Origin: Cheilinus undulatus
Lineage: Eukaryota; Chordata; Actinopteri; Labriformes; Labridae
Direction of reading: 5' to 3'
Length of the DNA: 64,000 bases
Assembly (NCBI RefSeq): GCF_018320785.1
Contig: NC_054876.1
Coordinates: 20,792,212 to 20,856,211, forward strand
Shown here in pieces: positions 22,860-35,005 of this stretch. Below the pieces are notes generated by a model. It worked only from the letters and a program-made list of their open reading frames with translations. It was not told where the DNA came from and did not search any database. Numbering within the stretch: position 1 is the stretch's first letter; each line of letters starts with the position of its first letter. A program made the position numbers and the translations under genes.

Positions 22860-25495
22860 AACGGTATAGGGAACAGGAATGGTACCGGGGTGAAAAGGCA
22901 AAAAGACAAAGGAGACTCCATCGAGCTTGACCTTGCCTGCTGAGTGAAAATAATTCTGTCTGTCTGTCTGTCTTTTGCTATGATGTATTTTTCACAATGC
23001 ATTCCATCCATCCTGTAGAACTTCCAGACATCCTTCCTCCCTCATATGAAAGTACTTCATTTATTTACTGATACACTATTGGCAGTTTTCAATATTCAAA
23101 AGGCTAAGTAGGCTAAATTCCCTACATTCTTAAATATCCTGTTGTATTTTCCTATGATATCTTGAGCAATGATTGCTCTTAGCTACAGTATATCATCTTC
23201 CCTACATCTGCCATGACCCACTTTCCCCCTGGGTTTCATTAAAGTTTCATCTCATCTAATTAAATCTGTATTCGAGGAAAGAAGGGAGGTTTTAGTTTGA
23301 TTCATTACATAAATTTACACTTATATTGATACAGTCTGACAATATGATAACATAATGGAATAGCCCATAAGGAAAAATGCAACCTAAAAAGACAAGTTTC
23401 CATGAAAGACCAACAATGCTGGGAGAGCAAGATAAACTGTAGCCCTTGAAAAAGAACCATAATGCAGTGAAGTGGTTGTTTGAGGAGAACAGTGGGAGTG
23501 CTTTGCATTATTTGGGCAGGTTGGTAAAGACTCCTTTCAGAGCTCGACACACACTGCAGCAGGTCCCGAAGAACAAAGCACAGGAAGAGAGAGATCGGAA
23601 AGGGGCCGCTGGGAATAGAGAATAGAGAGAAAATAGAGACAATACTGACCCTTATTAGAAAGAGGGCAGAATTAAGATGCAGCTCTGTTTCTTTGAAGAA
23701 TACTTAAGAGCTAATCAAGGTGGAAGTTCACTGCCTATAGTGCCAACACATTTACAAAAAAAGACAGTTTGGGAAAAAGCAAATGGAAGATTGACAGAGG
23801 ATTGTGAATTGTCATAAAAATTAGATCCAGCTCCTCCTGGGGGATCCCGAGAAGGTCCTAGGTCTCATGTGATATGTAATCCCTTCATTGTGTTCTCGTC
23901 TGCCCCCGGGTGTCCTCCCTGTTGGATGTGCCTGGGAGGAATACTTATCAGATACCATAAGCAGAGCAGAACTAGTCAGGCTGGTAGAGGAAACTCAGAA
24001 TTCTGGCAGATGGATCCCTGAAAACAAATGTCAGCTTTTACACAGACTTTTGTTCATGAAAACCCAATTCAGGAGTGATATATACCATAGAAGCTTGGTA
24101 TTTCAATGTCTATGGCACCATGGCAACAGTCCTCTTGAGTGCAATAGCTCAACCAAGATGTGAATCTTTTAGCAATGAAAAAGAAAAATCTCTCAGCATC
24201 CTTTAAGGACACTATATCTTAGCACACCGGCAACGGAAGCTGCTTGGTCTTATTCATCTCTAATCAAGCTGATTCAGCTCAGGGTTCATGTGCAGAAACT
24301 GTCCATGACTGCAGATATCTTGACTGTAAATTAAAGTTTCCTCCTCTGAAAATGTGTTTATTGAACTCTTCACATGCCCTAAGGAAAGAACTGATAAGTT
24401 CAGCCTGCACATAAATACATTTCCTATAAAAAAGCAGGCCCTGCATAATCCAGAGGTGACCTGAAGTATTATCCTAACAGGAAGGTGATAATCTCATTGT
24501 ATTTACATGCCTGTATGATAATGTTTATGCTTTATACTACACACATTAAGCAGAGATCATTCCCTAGATGGATTGCTCTTTTTTCTGTGCACAAGCATCT
24601 CTTTTAAGCCCAGCTTGAAGCAAGCATCAATAGGTAATCGGCAGCACATCTCTCAGGTCGATCCCATGCACAAATCACAGCTGCACAGAAAGGCCACCAG
24701 GCATGATATAAAAAGCATATGTGGGAAAAAATGTTTGCTGTGTAAGCAACTGAATTGAATGGACTTCAGACAATACCTCACACTGCAAGTAATAAGATTG
24801 TTGTGTGTTTTTAGAGAGATTTCAGTTTGATGTTTATGTATTTTAAGGGCAACTTCGGAGAGCAAAAGTATAATGAAATCAAAATCCTTTATAAAAAGGA
24901 AATTCTTGAAAAAAAAAAAACATTGCATAAGAACTTAGAAAACAAGAAAAAAAGACCAGCAACAATACAGTCATTTCAGTGAGTTTCAGTTTCTAGGAAA
25001 CTGACTAAGAGGTTACTACCATAAAGTATTTTTCTCAAATCCAAAATCGATTTTGTCCTGTTTGTGGTGGCATTGCTGTTGGTTTACATCACTGACCTTG
25101 TTACAGAAGATTGGGGTTTCCAATCCAAGTCAGGGTGCAATGAATGTGGGCTCTTGGGCCATGTGGTTAGGACAGGTATGATAAGAATGTATTTGTGTTG
25201 GCATGGTGGGTGATGGCTCTGGGACCCTGGCTACTGAAGCAGGCTTTTGAGTCCAGTCAAGCTGACTGCCATATTGAAAATGTTTTCTAAAAGTAAGATC
25301 AACCTAGAAGGCAAAAAGAGGAAGCCAAGGTGGGTCCTATGCTTTCACACAAACAGTTAAGTCATGCCTGTTTGCAGTAATGCCAGCAATGCCCCTAACA
25401 GTGCATACAATATCTCTATAGCCTTGTTTAAAATGAAATGGAGAAGTTATTTAAAAAATTAACCACATGTCTGTGGCTCTAGGCCACTTGCACCC
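22860..25495. other. Intergenic, mostly unassigned
   Basis: No host exon found. Around 23830-23950 'cctgggggatcccgagaaggt' and 'tgcctgggaggaatact' resemble the degenerate 3' part of RTE-type LINEs (low confidence). A TCTG microsatellite lies at about 22955-22973. Confidence 0.4.
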
Positions 25496-26790
25496 CGAAA
25501 CATGCTTATTTCAACTGTAAAAATTGTAATGTATCATGGGGTGCTAAATGGCAGCTATAACAGCCTCCACTCTTCTTAAGAGGCTTTCCACAAATTTTGG
25601 AGTGTTTTGTGGGAATTTTTGCCCACTCATTCTGCAGAGCATTTATGAGTGCAGGCACTGATGTTGGAGGAAGTCTGGCATGCAATCTCCATTCCATTCC
25701 ATCCCAAAGGTGTTCGATGGGGTTGAGGTCAGGGCTCTGTGAGGGCCGGTCAACCTCTTCCACACTGAACTCATCAAACCATGTCTTTGTAGTCTTGTTT
25801 GTGCACTGGGGCACAGTCATGTTGGGATAGAAAAGGGCCTTCCCCAAAATATTGCTATAAAGTTGGAAGCATAGTCTTGTCTAAAACAGTGGTTCCCAAC
25901 CTGGGGTCTGGGACCCCTGGGGGGGCGCCAAAGATCATGGGGGCTTTGTCTGATCAGAGGTCGTCAAAATGAGATATGCAAATATTAAGCACAATCATGT
26001 CAAAGCACTTAATAAACAGTTTATACAATGGTCTTTTGGTAAGAAAAACCTGTGAAGAGCCACTTCCTCAGGGTTTTATCAATGAAATAATTAAATGGAT
26101 GTTGAATTTTGGCAGCATATGACGCTATACGTGATATTAAGACTCCCCCCGTTTGAGATAAGGGGCCTAGTCCAAACCCTGAAAACAGCCCCCTACCATT
26201 GTCCCTCCTCCACCAAACTGCACAGTTTGCACAATGCAATCATGCATGTCACGTTCTTTTGGCATCCACCAAACCCAGACTTGTCCATCTGACTGCCAAA
26301 AAGAGAAGCATGATTTGTCACTCCACAGAACATGTTTCCACTGCTTCACAGTCCAGTGTCTGTGTGCTTCACATCACTCCATCTGACACGTGGCATTGGA
26401 ATAGTGATGTGACGCTTACATGCAGCTGTTCAACTATGGAAACCCATTCATTAAGCTCCTGCATTACAGCTTTTTTGCTTACATTAATGCCAGTGGAAGT
26501 TCAGAACTCCTCAGCCATGGGATGAGCAGAGCATTGCCGACTTTTATACACCGTGCACCTTAGAAGTTGTTGACCCTGCTCTGGGATTTTACGTGGTCTT
26601 CTGCTTCATGGCTGAGTTGCTGTTGTTCCCAAATGGGGAACAACCATCGGGGATGAAATTTCACAAACCGTCTTCAGTAAGAAAATGTACTCAAAATATC
26701 GTACTCAAATTATTTGACAGACATCCCTTTATCTGCATATTTTTTCTAGAATGCCTTTGAGAATTAGACACTTTTGCACCATGAGTGAAG
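25496..26790 (-). mobile_element. Tc1-like transposon (broken) with nested insertion
   Basis: On the minus strand: HVLWSDKSCFSFWQSDGQVW and 'FGGGGTMVGGCFQGL' (26349-26160), then after an interruption 'MGKALFYPNMTVPQCTNKTT' and 'DRPSQSPDLNPIEHLWDGME' (25847-25690) and the C-terminus. These are the catalytic blocks of a widespread fish Tc1 family. A related copy at 48050-48950 shows that 25881-26153 is foreign sequence. Confidence 0.8.
25881..26153. mobile_element. hAT-like insertion nested in the Tc1 copy
   Basis: It begins shortly before 'cagtggttcccaacctgggg', a standard hAT terminal sequence in vertebrate genomes. The insertion interrupts Tc1 sequence that is continuous in the copy at 48275-48320. 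The right end lacks a clear matching terminus, so it is truncated or accompanied by a small deletion of the host element. Confidence 0.6.
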
Positions 26791-26794
26791 TTAC

Positions 26795-27600
26795 CCTCTC
26801 AGTTAGATAAGAAACCATCTTCAATGTAACATTCTTAAGAGTACTCTGTGGGTCAAATTTAACCTTACTTTATAACAAACTAGCCTTTTGGGGGGCATTA
26901 CTATCAGAAGGAAAATTGAAGTGGATGAGAGAAACAGGTGGATCATATATTTTAACTTTAGTCATACTCAAAAAAAATTATTTCCACTAATTTATAAACT
27001 TTTTCACAATCAGTTAAAACAAATATTTGGAGTACTTTCAACATTTTCAGTTTGACAGTGTAGCTACAGACTTGACATTAAATAGTATTTTTTCAACTGC
27101 AGTCTTCAGAGAAAGATAGAAAGATGAATATCCAGATAAGTGAATTTCCATGCTGTGGTTAGCAGGATCCATTTGTTTTTATGATTTAATTCATTCAAAT
27201 ATGTATTTCTTGTCTGAGAAACTTTTGGGGCTTGAGCCCTGTAAGCCCCCCCTGCATCTGCCTCTGCTGACACCTACCTCCTAACAGTGGTTTTAAGCAT
27301 TTTTAATGAAATTTCTAGAAATGAATGGTCTTTTTGTAGAATACATCAGTATTAAATTCGCCCGTTTTATATTTTGTAGCCAAATTAAAACTCCTTGCAG
27401 GAGCTTTAATAACGACGTTAAATAAGTAAAGGTAAATCGATTAGATGTTGCCTAAAGAAGACGGGTTATAAAATAATCGCAATGTAAAAACATATACTGT
27501 ACGTAGCTAGCAGAGTAGTTGGGGCTTTATTATCTAATCCCATTGTAGCAGGGCAGCTAAAAGATCCATGCCAATTAGCTGTAATGTATTCTAACAGCAC
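26795..27600. other. Intergenic, nothing recognised
   Basis: AT-rich sequence between the Tc1 copy and the CpG-rich stretch of nlgn3; no supported exon or repeat end. Confidence 0.45.
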
Positions 27601-27639
27601 ATCTCCTCGTGCAGTCCCCCTCTCTTCTTTAAGAGCTTC

Positions 27640-28019
27640 TCTCGTTTATCTGGTCAAAGGTAGATGCCCAAGCACAAAGCGTTGTGAGCGCGTGAGTGCT
27701 GTCCGAGGTTAAGGTGGTTACTTAATGGTTTCTAAATTGGGATTTTGTCGGTTGTTGGAGGGTGAATTTAATGCACTGGCGTATCCCGGTGGTTGCCTAG
27801 TAACGCACTGGCAGTGGGCGCCGTACAGAGATCTGTATGGTGGGCGCTCCATTAAAACCGTTGGCGCTTCTGACCTTGGCGTCGTGAATGCGCAAAGCAC
27901 ACAGACTGTGTGTGCAAAGCAGGGGAGATAAGAGTACAGATCTGTGTGTTTGATACCGGAGCAGGGGGGGGGATTTCACACACAGACACATTGTCTCACA
28001 GGCAGCGAGAGTGACGGGC
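27640..28019 (+). promoter_or_regulatory. nlgn3: Probable nlgn3 promoter, CpG-rich, with RFX X-box
   Basis: The most CpG-dense part of the intergenic region ('gagcgcgtgagtgctgtccg', 'ggcgcttctgaccttggcgt'). At 27792-27804 stands GTTGCC-T-AGTAAC, a perfect match to the RFX X-box consensus GTNRCC-N(0-3)-RGYAAC. A clean splice donor follows at 28076. Assignment to nlgn3 is inferred from orientation and position; no other plus-strand gene starts nearby. Confidence 0.5.
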
Positions 28020-28075
28020 ATGCTATGGAGGAAATCTCGAGATGGAGCGCGTTTTATCAGCTTCAGTAAAAGCAG
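27900..28075 (+). other. nlgn3: Candidate nlgn3 5' non-coding exon
   Basis: Ends AGCAG|GTGAGT (donor at 28076), a strong donor immediately below the CpG-rich stretch. The 5' end is unknown. It would join the acceptor 'atctttcag' at 34335, giving a leader whose ATG at 28020 opens an upstream ORF that stays open across the junction. Confidence 0.45.
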
Positions 28076-31000
28076 GTGAGTTAACCTAATGATGTGTTTT
28101 TTACTGAGGGACGATCTTTGTTCTGATTGATCACTGGCTTCCTTGGCAGTCACTTTACCTATAGTGCTAACTAAACGACAAAAACAAGCTGCAGCTTATG
28201 TTACATCGGTATTTTCCTCTCGTTTCCCCAAATTTTACACCGTCCTAGACCTAGATTAAACAAGCTCCTCACTACAGCAGTTTGTCGATGCTATCAGGGC
28301 TGTGGCTTGCTTTTCACTGAGGGTCTGCATGCATTCATTTATAAAGCACCGATCATTATGTTGAGAGCTACCTGCATGTTCCCAAGAAGGTAGCCCATTC
28401 TCCCCTGCATCATCCCTGTTCCTGTTTAGCCTATTTCTGGGCTAAATTAGGGGGGATTTGGGGAATCCAGTAAAACGGTTTTGATCCACATCACAGTCGA
28501 ATTACAAGGGCATCGGGAACCCGGCTCTGTAGTCTGACATGCCAGGCTCTTTCTCAAAATGCTTTCATGTAAAGGGGCCCCAGGCTACCAGAAAAGAATC
28601 GATCTGATGTTGTCCCAGAGATTTTTATTCGTGCTGAATTGGTGTTGAGTTGTGTGCCTGTCAATGATGGAGGTGTAGAGATTGTAATGGTGGGAGAGGA
28701 ACATGATTATAGCAATCATTCTAATAGGGCTGCAATTAGGATCAAGTCAGTCAAATGGGAATTAAAGTATGAGGGTCCCAAGTAACCCAAATGATTGTAA
28801 CACCATCAGTGATGCATAAACACCTGCCTGCTGCAGGAAAGCATGCACTGATGTGAAATATTTGTTATTTTAGAGTCTATCAAACGCATGACACATTTGT
28901 TTAACCCCTTTCCTTTAGCAAGGCAAAATTGCCCAAGAACTTGTAGTGAATCAGACCCGACTGAGTGATGGCTCACATTTATTACATGGCCCATTTAGTG
29001 TCACCTATAAAGATTTAATCCACATCTGTCCCATCCTAGAGCACAATTGGAAAAAAGGATACTAAGCCTGTGAGGATATGTAAAGCAAAAAATGAAAGTA
29101 GCTATACTATGCATAGCCTTAAAGTCAGCCTGTGCCACTGCTATTTAAATAAGAGGTTTGAGATGATGCCAGGAAATGACAAATCTATTCATACTAATGT
29201 CATGAATTCATGTGTAATTTAAAAGGAAATGCCGCTCATTTTAAGAATTCATATCATCCCTTTGATCTACAACAGCCCCAGCAGTATCTAATGTTTTTTT
29301 TTTTTTTTTCTTGCGGGCCTACTTTATAATCTCAAGACAGCTAACCATTTCTGACTGGTAATGCCTAGTATAGCCTGTAACGGCTAATTTGATAATTGCT
29401 AATGATTTCACAGCAGGTTTTGTGTGAAAAGAGTTTTTTTTTTCTACCTCAAGATGATTTATTATCAGTGTCAGCTACAAACCAGAAGATGTGCCCTGAT
29501 CTACAGTGTAAAAAGAAAAAACTGGTTCTTTATCTTTTCCATTTTAATGTCTCGGGAGCCGTTCATCATTGTCACATAACAGATATGGGATGGAACAAGT
29601 CCTGTCCTCTTCTGGCAATGGGGAGCATTCATAAGTGTTAATTAATGCAGACAAAGCCGGCCTAGGGCAGAGATGTACAATATGTCTGAAATGAACTTAT
29701 GTGATATTACTCTGATTCGTCCTCTCTTTTAAAAATAGTGATGATGTCCACAACAGCTTAAGTGCTAATGCACCTGTGAAAGAGGACAAGAGCTGCCCTT
29801 ATTTTTTGTGTTTATTTTGCTGTTTGTGTAAACAGTCCGCTGCAGGGAATGAGAAAAGCCAATGCATCACATCTATGGCTAATTAGCTCCTCATATTAGG
29901 AGGGAAGGAATTGTCCCCTGACTTAATAGCTACTGTAGCTTCATCACACTTGAGAGAAAGCTATTTAGCTGCAGTCTTTCACAATCCTGGAGGCGGTACT
30001 CGTCAATAAGTTTGATTAGGTTAACAAGCTTGTTTTTGCTTTGTTCATTGATGCGCCAGTGAGATCCTGATGTCAAGCTTATTATGCAAACCGCTATCCT
30101 AGCCTATGAGGGCGAAGGCAGGATGCATTTTGGGTTACAAAGTAGTTAATTGGAGGCAGCAAAACACAGTTAGCTCTTTGTAGTTCTCCATGGGTGAGCT
30201 CACATTTGATACCTTATTTTACATACAGTATGCACATTAGGGGTGAATGGTATTCTGCTGTTTACTGGAGCATGCATTCTGGTGAACCCTTGTTATCACT
30301 TGTCATCACACTGAAACTCGTATTCTGCAAAACTGATCATGCTTAAGCAAAGCAAAAGTATGTATATATTTGCATGAAGTTCAACAGGATCAGTGCAAAT
30401 ACGAACAGATCCTACATCAAGGGATATTTCACTTTAAAACTGAGAATCCTCACATTCTTTTTCTAAGAACAGTGTTTCTAGTTGAGAGAAGTAGGAAGTG
30501 AAAGGAGAGTTTGCAGCAGTCAAAACTACAACAAATCATTTTTTAAAAAAGAAAAGTTCTTTTTTTGTCTGATATTGAATTCTCTTGCTGCCTAAAAGCC
30601 TTCCCCAAGTCTTTCAATTAACCTGCAATTACTGGGCTTCATACAGAGAGGAGTTTGTGCTTGTGTGGTCCCATCAGACATGTTTGTTCAAAGACACTTC
30701 CATTTTGCATCTTCATCTCAGTGGCTGGCAGTGTGGCTGAGATGAAAGACGCAATAAAGAAGCAAACATTTCCTATTCATGATGTGAGGTATTTGGTGTT
30801 TTTGAAATATAATAAACACTGACACATCACAATCGGATCAGATATTTCTCTCTCAGTGTGGTCCTTCTAATCTCTAGTCACTGCATATTAAAGATGTGTC
30901 AGTCTGTGCTCACTTCACTTTGTTGCTTTTTACATAAGAAAAGAGGTGCTTAACACCTTTTATCTTGAGATGCTTTCGCAGCATCACTCCAACATCACAG

Positions 31001-31200
31001 CAGATGGATTTTTCCTATTCTGCCCATCGCCTCCTCCACTGATACACAGAGATCAGAATTCAGTGATTATACATTTCAAAGCATAGATCTGCTCTTTTAA
31101 GAAAGCAGTTTCTGCCAAAATATTAATCACAACAGAGGAAGAGGTATACAGATATCAAGCTTAAATAGAAGAAAAGAGAGACCTGGGAAACAGAGAGAAG
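28076..31200 (+). other. nlgn3: nlgn3 5' intron, first part
   Basis: No repeat or exon recognised in most of this stretch. A poly-T run lies at 29295-29310. Confidence 0.4.
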
Positions 31201-31449
31201 ATGTTGGAAATTATAAGAGATGCAATGCAATATGATTTGGTATGATAGGATACCATACAGTATGATATAGTACAGTACAGCACAATGCAGTATATTCGAT
31301 ATGACAGGAAACGGTATGAAATGATAGATTACCATGCAGTACAATATGACCCAATACAATATGGTATGATACAATAGGATTCAGTACAATACGATATGAT
31401 ACATTATGTTACAGAATGATACTATACAATATGATACGATATGATACGG
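31200..31449. repeat. Degenerate pentameric satellite (TATGA/TACAA), left part
   Basis: Five-base units alternating TATGA and TACAA/TACGA/TACGG run through the stretch. The array resumes after the hAT element at 32103-32350, with smaller patches at 34115-34215, 47925-47995 and 49130-49275. Confidence 0.85.
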
Positions 31450-32094
31450 CAGGGGTCATCAACTACATTTATTCAGGGGCAAGCTTTTTCCTATGCTTTG
31501 GGGGCCAAACATTCAAATAAACTGAATACATTTTTGAAATGGTCTAATTAGCACATTTTTGTTTAAATATTTTATTTTCTTTCAAATACACATAATTTTC
31601 AAGCTCTAACCGTGAGATCAGTCTCTATCACAGTCAGCCACAAAGGGGCGGTTGGGATATTTTAGCTGAATATTTCTGTGGCTGTCATGCAGTCTGTCAC
31701 AGGGTTTGACGCTATTATGCTATGTAGTAATAAATGGAAAAATCCAAGCAGGAAAATTGCACTCGCAAAATGCCTGGAATCGAATTCTGCCCAAGAAAGT
31801 TTTTCTCAAGAATTGACTGTTAAATACGTGTTTAACATGTATCATACTTGCTAGTAATGACTGACTGATGGATTTCTGAAAAATGGATGAAACATGAAGT
31901 CATTACTGATAAGATAAGAATCTCAGTAGTCTTTTTGGATTTTTTTTTTCATAGCTGTAGGGAGTTTGTAAAAAAGAAGAACAACACCAGAACAAATGTT
32001 TTTCCTCTGCACATGGCCTGAATTTGGTAATGTTCTGGGGGCCAGATAAGAAGCTGTTGGGGTGCCAGATGTGGCCACCAGTTGATGATCACTG
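31450..32094. mobile_element. hAT non-autonomous element inside the satellite
   Basis: Termini CAGGGGTCATCAACT and AGTTGATGATCACTG are inverted with one mismatch. The flanking octamers TGATACGG (31442-31449) and CGATAAGG (32095-32102) match at 6 of 8 positions, as expected for an aged hAT target duplication. 645 bp, no transposase ORF. Confidence 0.75.
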
Positions 32095-32360
32095 CGATAA
32101 GGCATGATACAGTATGATATAAAAGGTTAGAATGCAGTAAAATACTACATGGTAATTCGATACGGTATGATACAATGCAGTACAATATGATACGGTACAA
32201 TTTGATGCATTATGAAATGATACAGTATGATATGATACAATATGATTCAGCTAAAATAACTTGAAACAATATAGTATGAGACGATATGACATGATAGGAA
32301 TCATTTCAATACCAGACAATATGAAATGATTCACTATATAATGACATGTAAGATACAGTA
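32095..32360. repeat. Degenerate pentameric satellite, right part
   Basis: Continuation of the TATGA/TACAA array beyond the hAT insertion, fading into 'gatacagtacatgagggat'. Confidence 0.8.
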
Positions 32361-32881
32361 CATGAGGGATATAATATGGCATCTTCAAAGAGACATACTG
32401 TAATTAGGCTTGTTATGACGAGATTCAATTTATAGTGCAATTAAATTCAATACAAATGAACACAGCTCAGTAGAATATACTACACCATTGCAAAATTATA
32501 TAATAAGATGTAACATATCATAAACTAGGGGTTGACTGACACCACCTATTAGTAGTACATGAGACCGATTATCTATATTTAAAACCAGCATGTCAATTGC
32601 ACTAAGACTTCAGTGTTGATTGGCTATAACACTAGCTAGCCTATCACGTTGTGGTGTGGGTGGGAAATTGATGACACTGAGACTGAAAACAGACAAGAAG
32701 ACAGCAGAGCCTAAGCACTGCACTTTTAAATTAATTTCTTTGGTCAGAAATTCATAAAATTAAAGAACAGTGGAGCACATAATCAGCCAAATGCTGTATA
32801 GCAGCCCTGACAGTCGACCAGGCCGATGATTGATTTACTCGTATCATTAACCAACATGATACATGAAGAAAATATACTTAT

Positions 32882-34101
32882 TAGGGCTGTCAGCATCAAT
32901 GCATTAATCACAATGAATTAAGTACCACGATTAGTAAAATAATCCAGATAAATCGCATGCTTTATTGTTACTTTCAGCACACTTTGATTAAACCATTGCA
33001 GCATCTCCCTGCAGCTTTAGTGATGTAGAGTGATGACACAGCTGTTCCTTGAAGTCTCATTTCACTCTAACTTCCTATGACCCTGCGTCCTCATATGAGG
33101 ACAATACATTTTGGAAACTTAATTTTGCTTCATTTAGATGTGTTAGCCTCATTCAGGGACTCTTTGTCTGCCATCTCGTGGTCACAAAAGCCCATTACAT
33201 TTGTTAGTGTACATCTAAGGTTGCTGCCATTCTCACAAAAATGTTCTACATCCAGTCTTGACACAAAACTGGTGAAGGTAAAAAAAAAATTCAAATTTTA
33301 TGATTGAAACTTGTAATAAGGCTTGGTAATGTTTTAAGTTTGATATAGCAAGACAGTTGACAATGTTACAGTGTCATTTAGCAAACATTTCTGTCCAAAG
33401 TAAGAGCATCGAGGACGGCTGTTCATGGCCATAAAGGCCCACACTAGATGCTCATTGGGCCCTGACCGGGATTAGCTATGTAAACCGCTGAGCTATCCTG
33501 TTTTATTATATCAATGTTATGAATAGTTACAAGTTACAGCACTGCTAAACAGCAGGTGCTCATATGAGGACACCTGGACTTGGTTATTGTTTAATGGTTT
33601 AGTAAAGCTTGGCAAGATTTTGAAATGAAACCAACAGCTTCCAAATGTAAAAGTGAGACACCAAATAGGTGTTTTTGTGCCTATTTGGTGGAAAACCACA
33701 TATCTTGTTAAACAATGGAGTCTTCACTGTGTTGTGAAGGAAAATATGAGGACATCCTTTAAAACAAGCTACCTGTTACAGTGTTTAGTTTTTATCCTAA
33801 AAGGTCCTTCTGATCGCAAATTTTTGACTGTTCCTTTATTTCCTTTTCCATAACAAGTTCCTTTTTTCTGTGTCATAATCTTCAATGCACCCAAAGTTTC
33901 TGATTTTCTTATGAAATAAAAGCAGGTCTCTATCCAAACAGGAAGTTGATTGCCCTTACAGTACAAAAGTCCAAAAACCAAAATCATTTTAGATTAGAAA
34001 AGTGGAATGTCCAAATGTATAATAAGGGGGAGATTAATTGTGATAAACTATAGAAATTCTGAGATTTCATGGTTTAAGATTTTAACAGTTTGACAGCCCT
34101 A
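32882..34101. mobile_element. hAT-type element, 1.2 kb, non-autonomous
   Basis: Termini TAGGGCTGTCA and TGACAGCCCTA are inverted repeats. The flanking octamers ATACTTAT (32874-32881) and ATATTTAT (34102-34109) differ at one base, an 8-bp hAT duplication. There is no transposase coding capacity. A diverged second copy of its left end lies at 55105-55300. At 33365-33510 it contains what looks like a SINE or LINE tail. Confidence 0.8.
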
Positions 34102-34339
34102 ATATTTATAATGGGATATGATAAGATTTCATGTGATTACAATCAATTTAATACAATAAGATTCAAAACAATGGGACAAGATTTGATGTAATACAATGTA
34201 GTTCATTGTAATCTATGATACAACAGACTTTTTTGGTTCCTGCAGGGGAATTTCCCTCTAATATAAGTCGTGCTTGTAGAACTATTTTATAGTTCTGACA
34301 TTATTTCATGTCCTTTTCTGATCATCATCTTTCAGATTC

Positions 34340-34471
34340 ATGTACACTGCAATGAAAAGTGGAAGTTCAAGCTGTTCATACCTGGCTGAGGTGTATTTGG
34401 ATTTGATAACCGTCGGAGCCAAAGGCCCAGTGAGTGATGTCTGTTTGACGGGGTCAGTGCAGACGGACTAA
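34340..34471 (+). promoter_or_regulatory. nlgn3: Upstream ORF in the nlgn3 leader
   Basis: If the exon starts at the acceptor 'ctttcag' (34335), the first ATG is at 34340, five bases in. It opens 43 codons (MYTAMKSGSS...) ending TAA at 34469-34471, 53 nt before the main ATG. It lies in frame with the ATG at 28020 of the proposed 5' exon, so an extended 18+ codon start would join the same ORF. Such uORFs usually reduce main-frame translation. Confidence 0.5.
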
Positions 34472-34524
34472 GCGGACACAACAGTGTGCATTTGTGCTGT
34501 GAAGGGCACTGTCTGGCCCAGACC

Positions 34525-35005
34525 ATGTGGCTGGCTACATTCAGAGACCATCTGTTGCCTGCACACCTTCTCCATCATCAAGGGACTGTAACCATCACCC
34601 ACTGTGCTCTCCTTTGGTGGATACTATGCTCCTGCTGGTCACTTACCAAGGCAACAAGCCAGAAATTCTATCCGACTGTGACCACCCAGTTTGGGAAATT
34701 GCGAGGCCTGCGGGTCCCTGTGCCCAGTGAGGTACTCAGGCCCGTTGATCAGTATCTGGGGGTCCCCTATGCTGCCCCACCTGTGGGCGAGAAGCGTTTC
34801 ATGCCCCCTGAGCAGCCGTCCTCTTGGTCAGGTATCAGGAATGCTACCCACTTCATGCCTGTGTGCCCTCAGAACATCCACAACACGGTGCCAGAGATAA
34901 TGATGCCCATATGGTTCACCTATAACCTGGACACAGTGGCCACATACATCCAGGATCAGAGTGAGGACTGTTTGTACCTGAACATCTACGCCCCGACAGA
35001 AGAGG
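34525..35005 (+). CDS. nlgn3: Neuroligin-3 coding exon 1
   Basis: Neuroligin-3 is a postsynaptic type I membrane adhesion protein that binds presynaptic neurexins. This exon encodes residues 1-160: a signal peptide with hydrophobic core [13 protein letters not shown] and likely cleavage near residue 45, then the start of the cholinesterase-like domain ([40 protein letters not shown]). The ATG at 34525 is chosen because the open frame further upstream has no ATG. Donor G|GTGAGT at 35006; ends in phase 1 at the splice-site-A position (APTEE). Confidence 0.92.

Noticed and set aside
27725..28153. Coding ORFs on both strands of the CpG-rich stretch (27725-27931 plus, 27797-28153 minus)
   Set aside because: Open frames are expected in CpG-rich promoter sequence. 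No domain, and the region is better explained as promoter and leader exon.
31123..32200. ORFs rich in Ile, Leu and Tyr on the minus strand
   Set aside because: They are translations of the pentameric satellite and the hAT element, not genes.
34486..34524. Extension of the neuroligin-3 N-terminus upstream of 34525
   Set aside because: The open frame upstream begins with a GTG, not an ATG. The ATG at 34525 gives a normal signal peptide.
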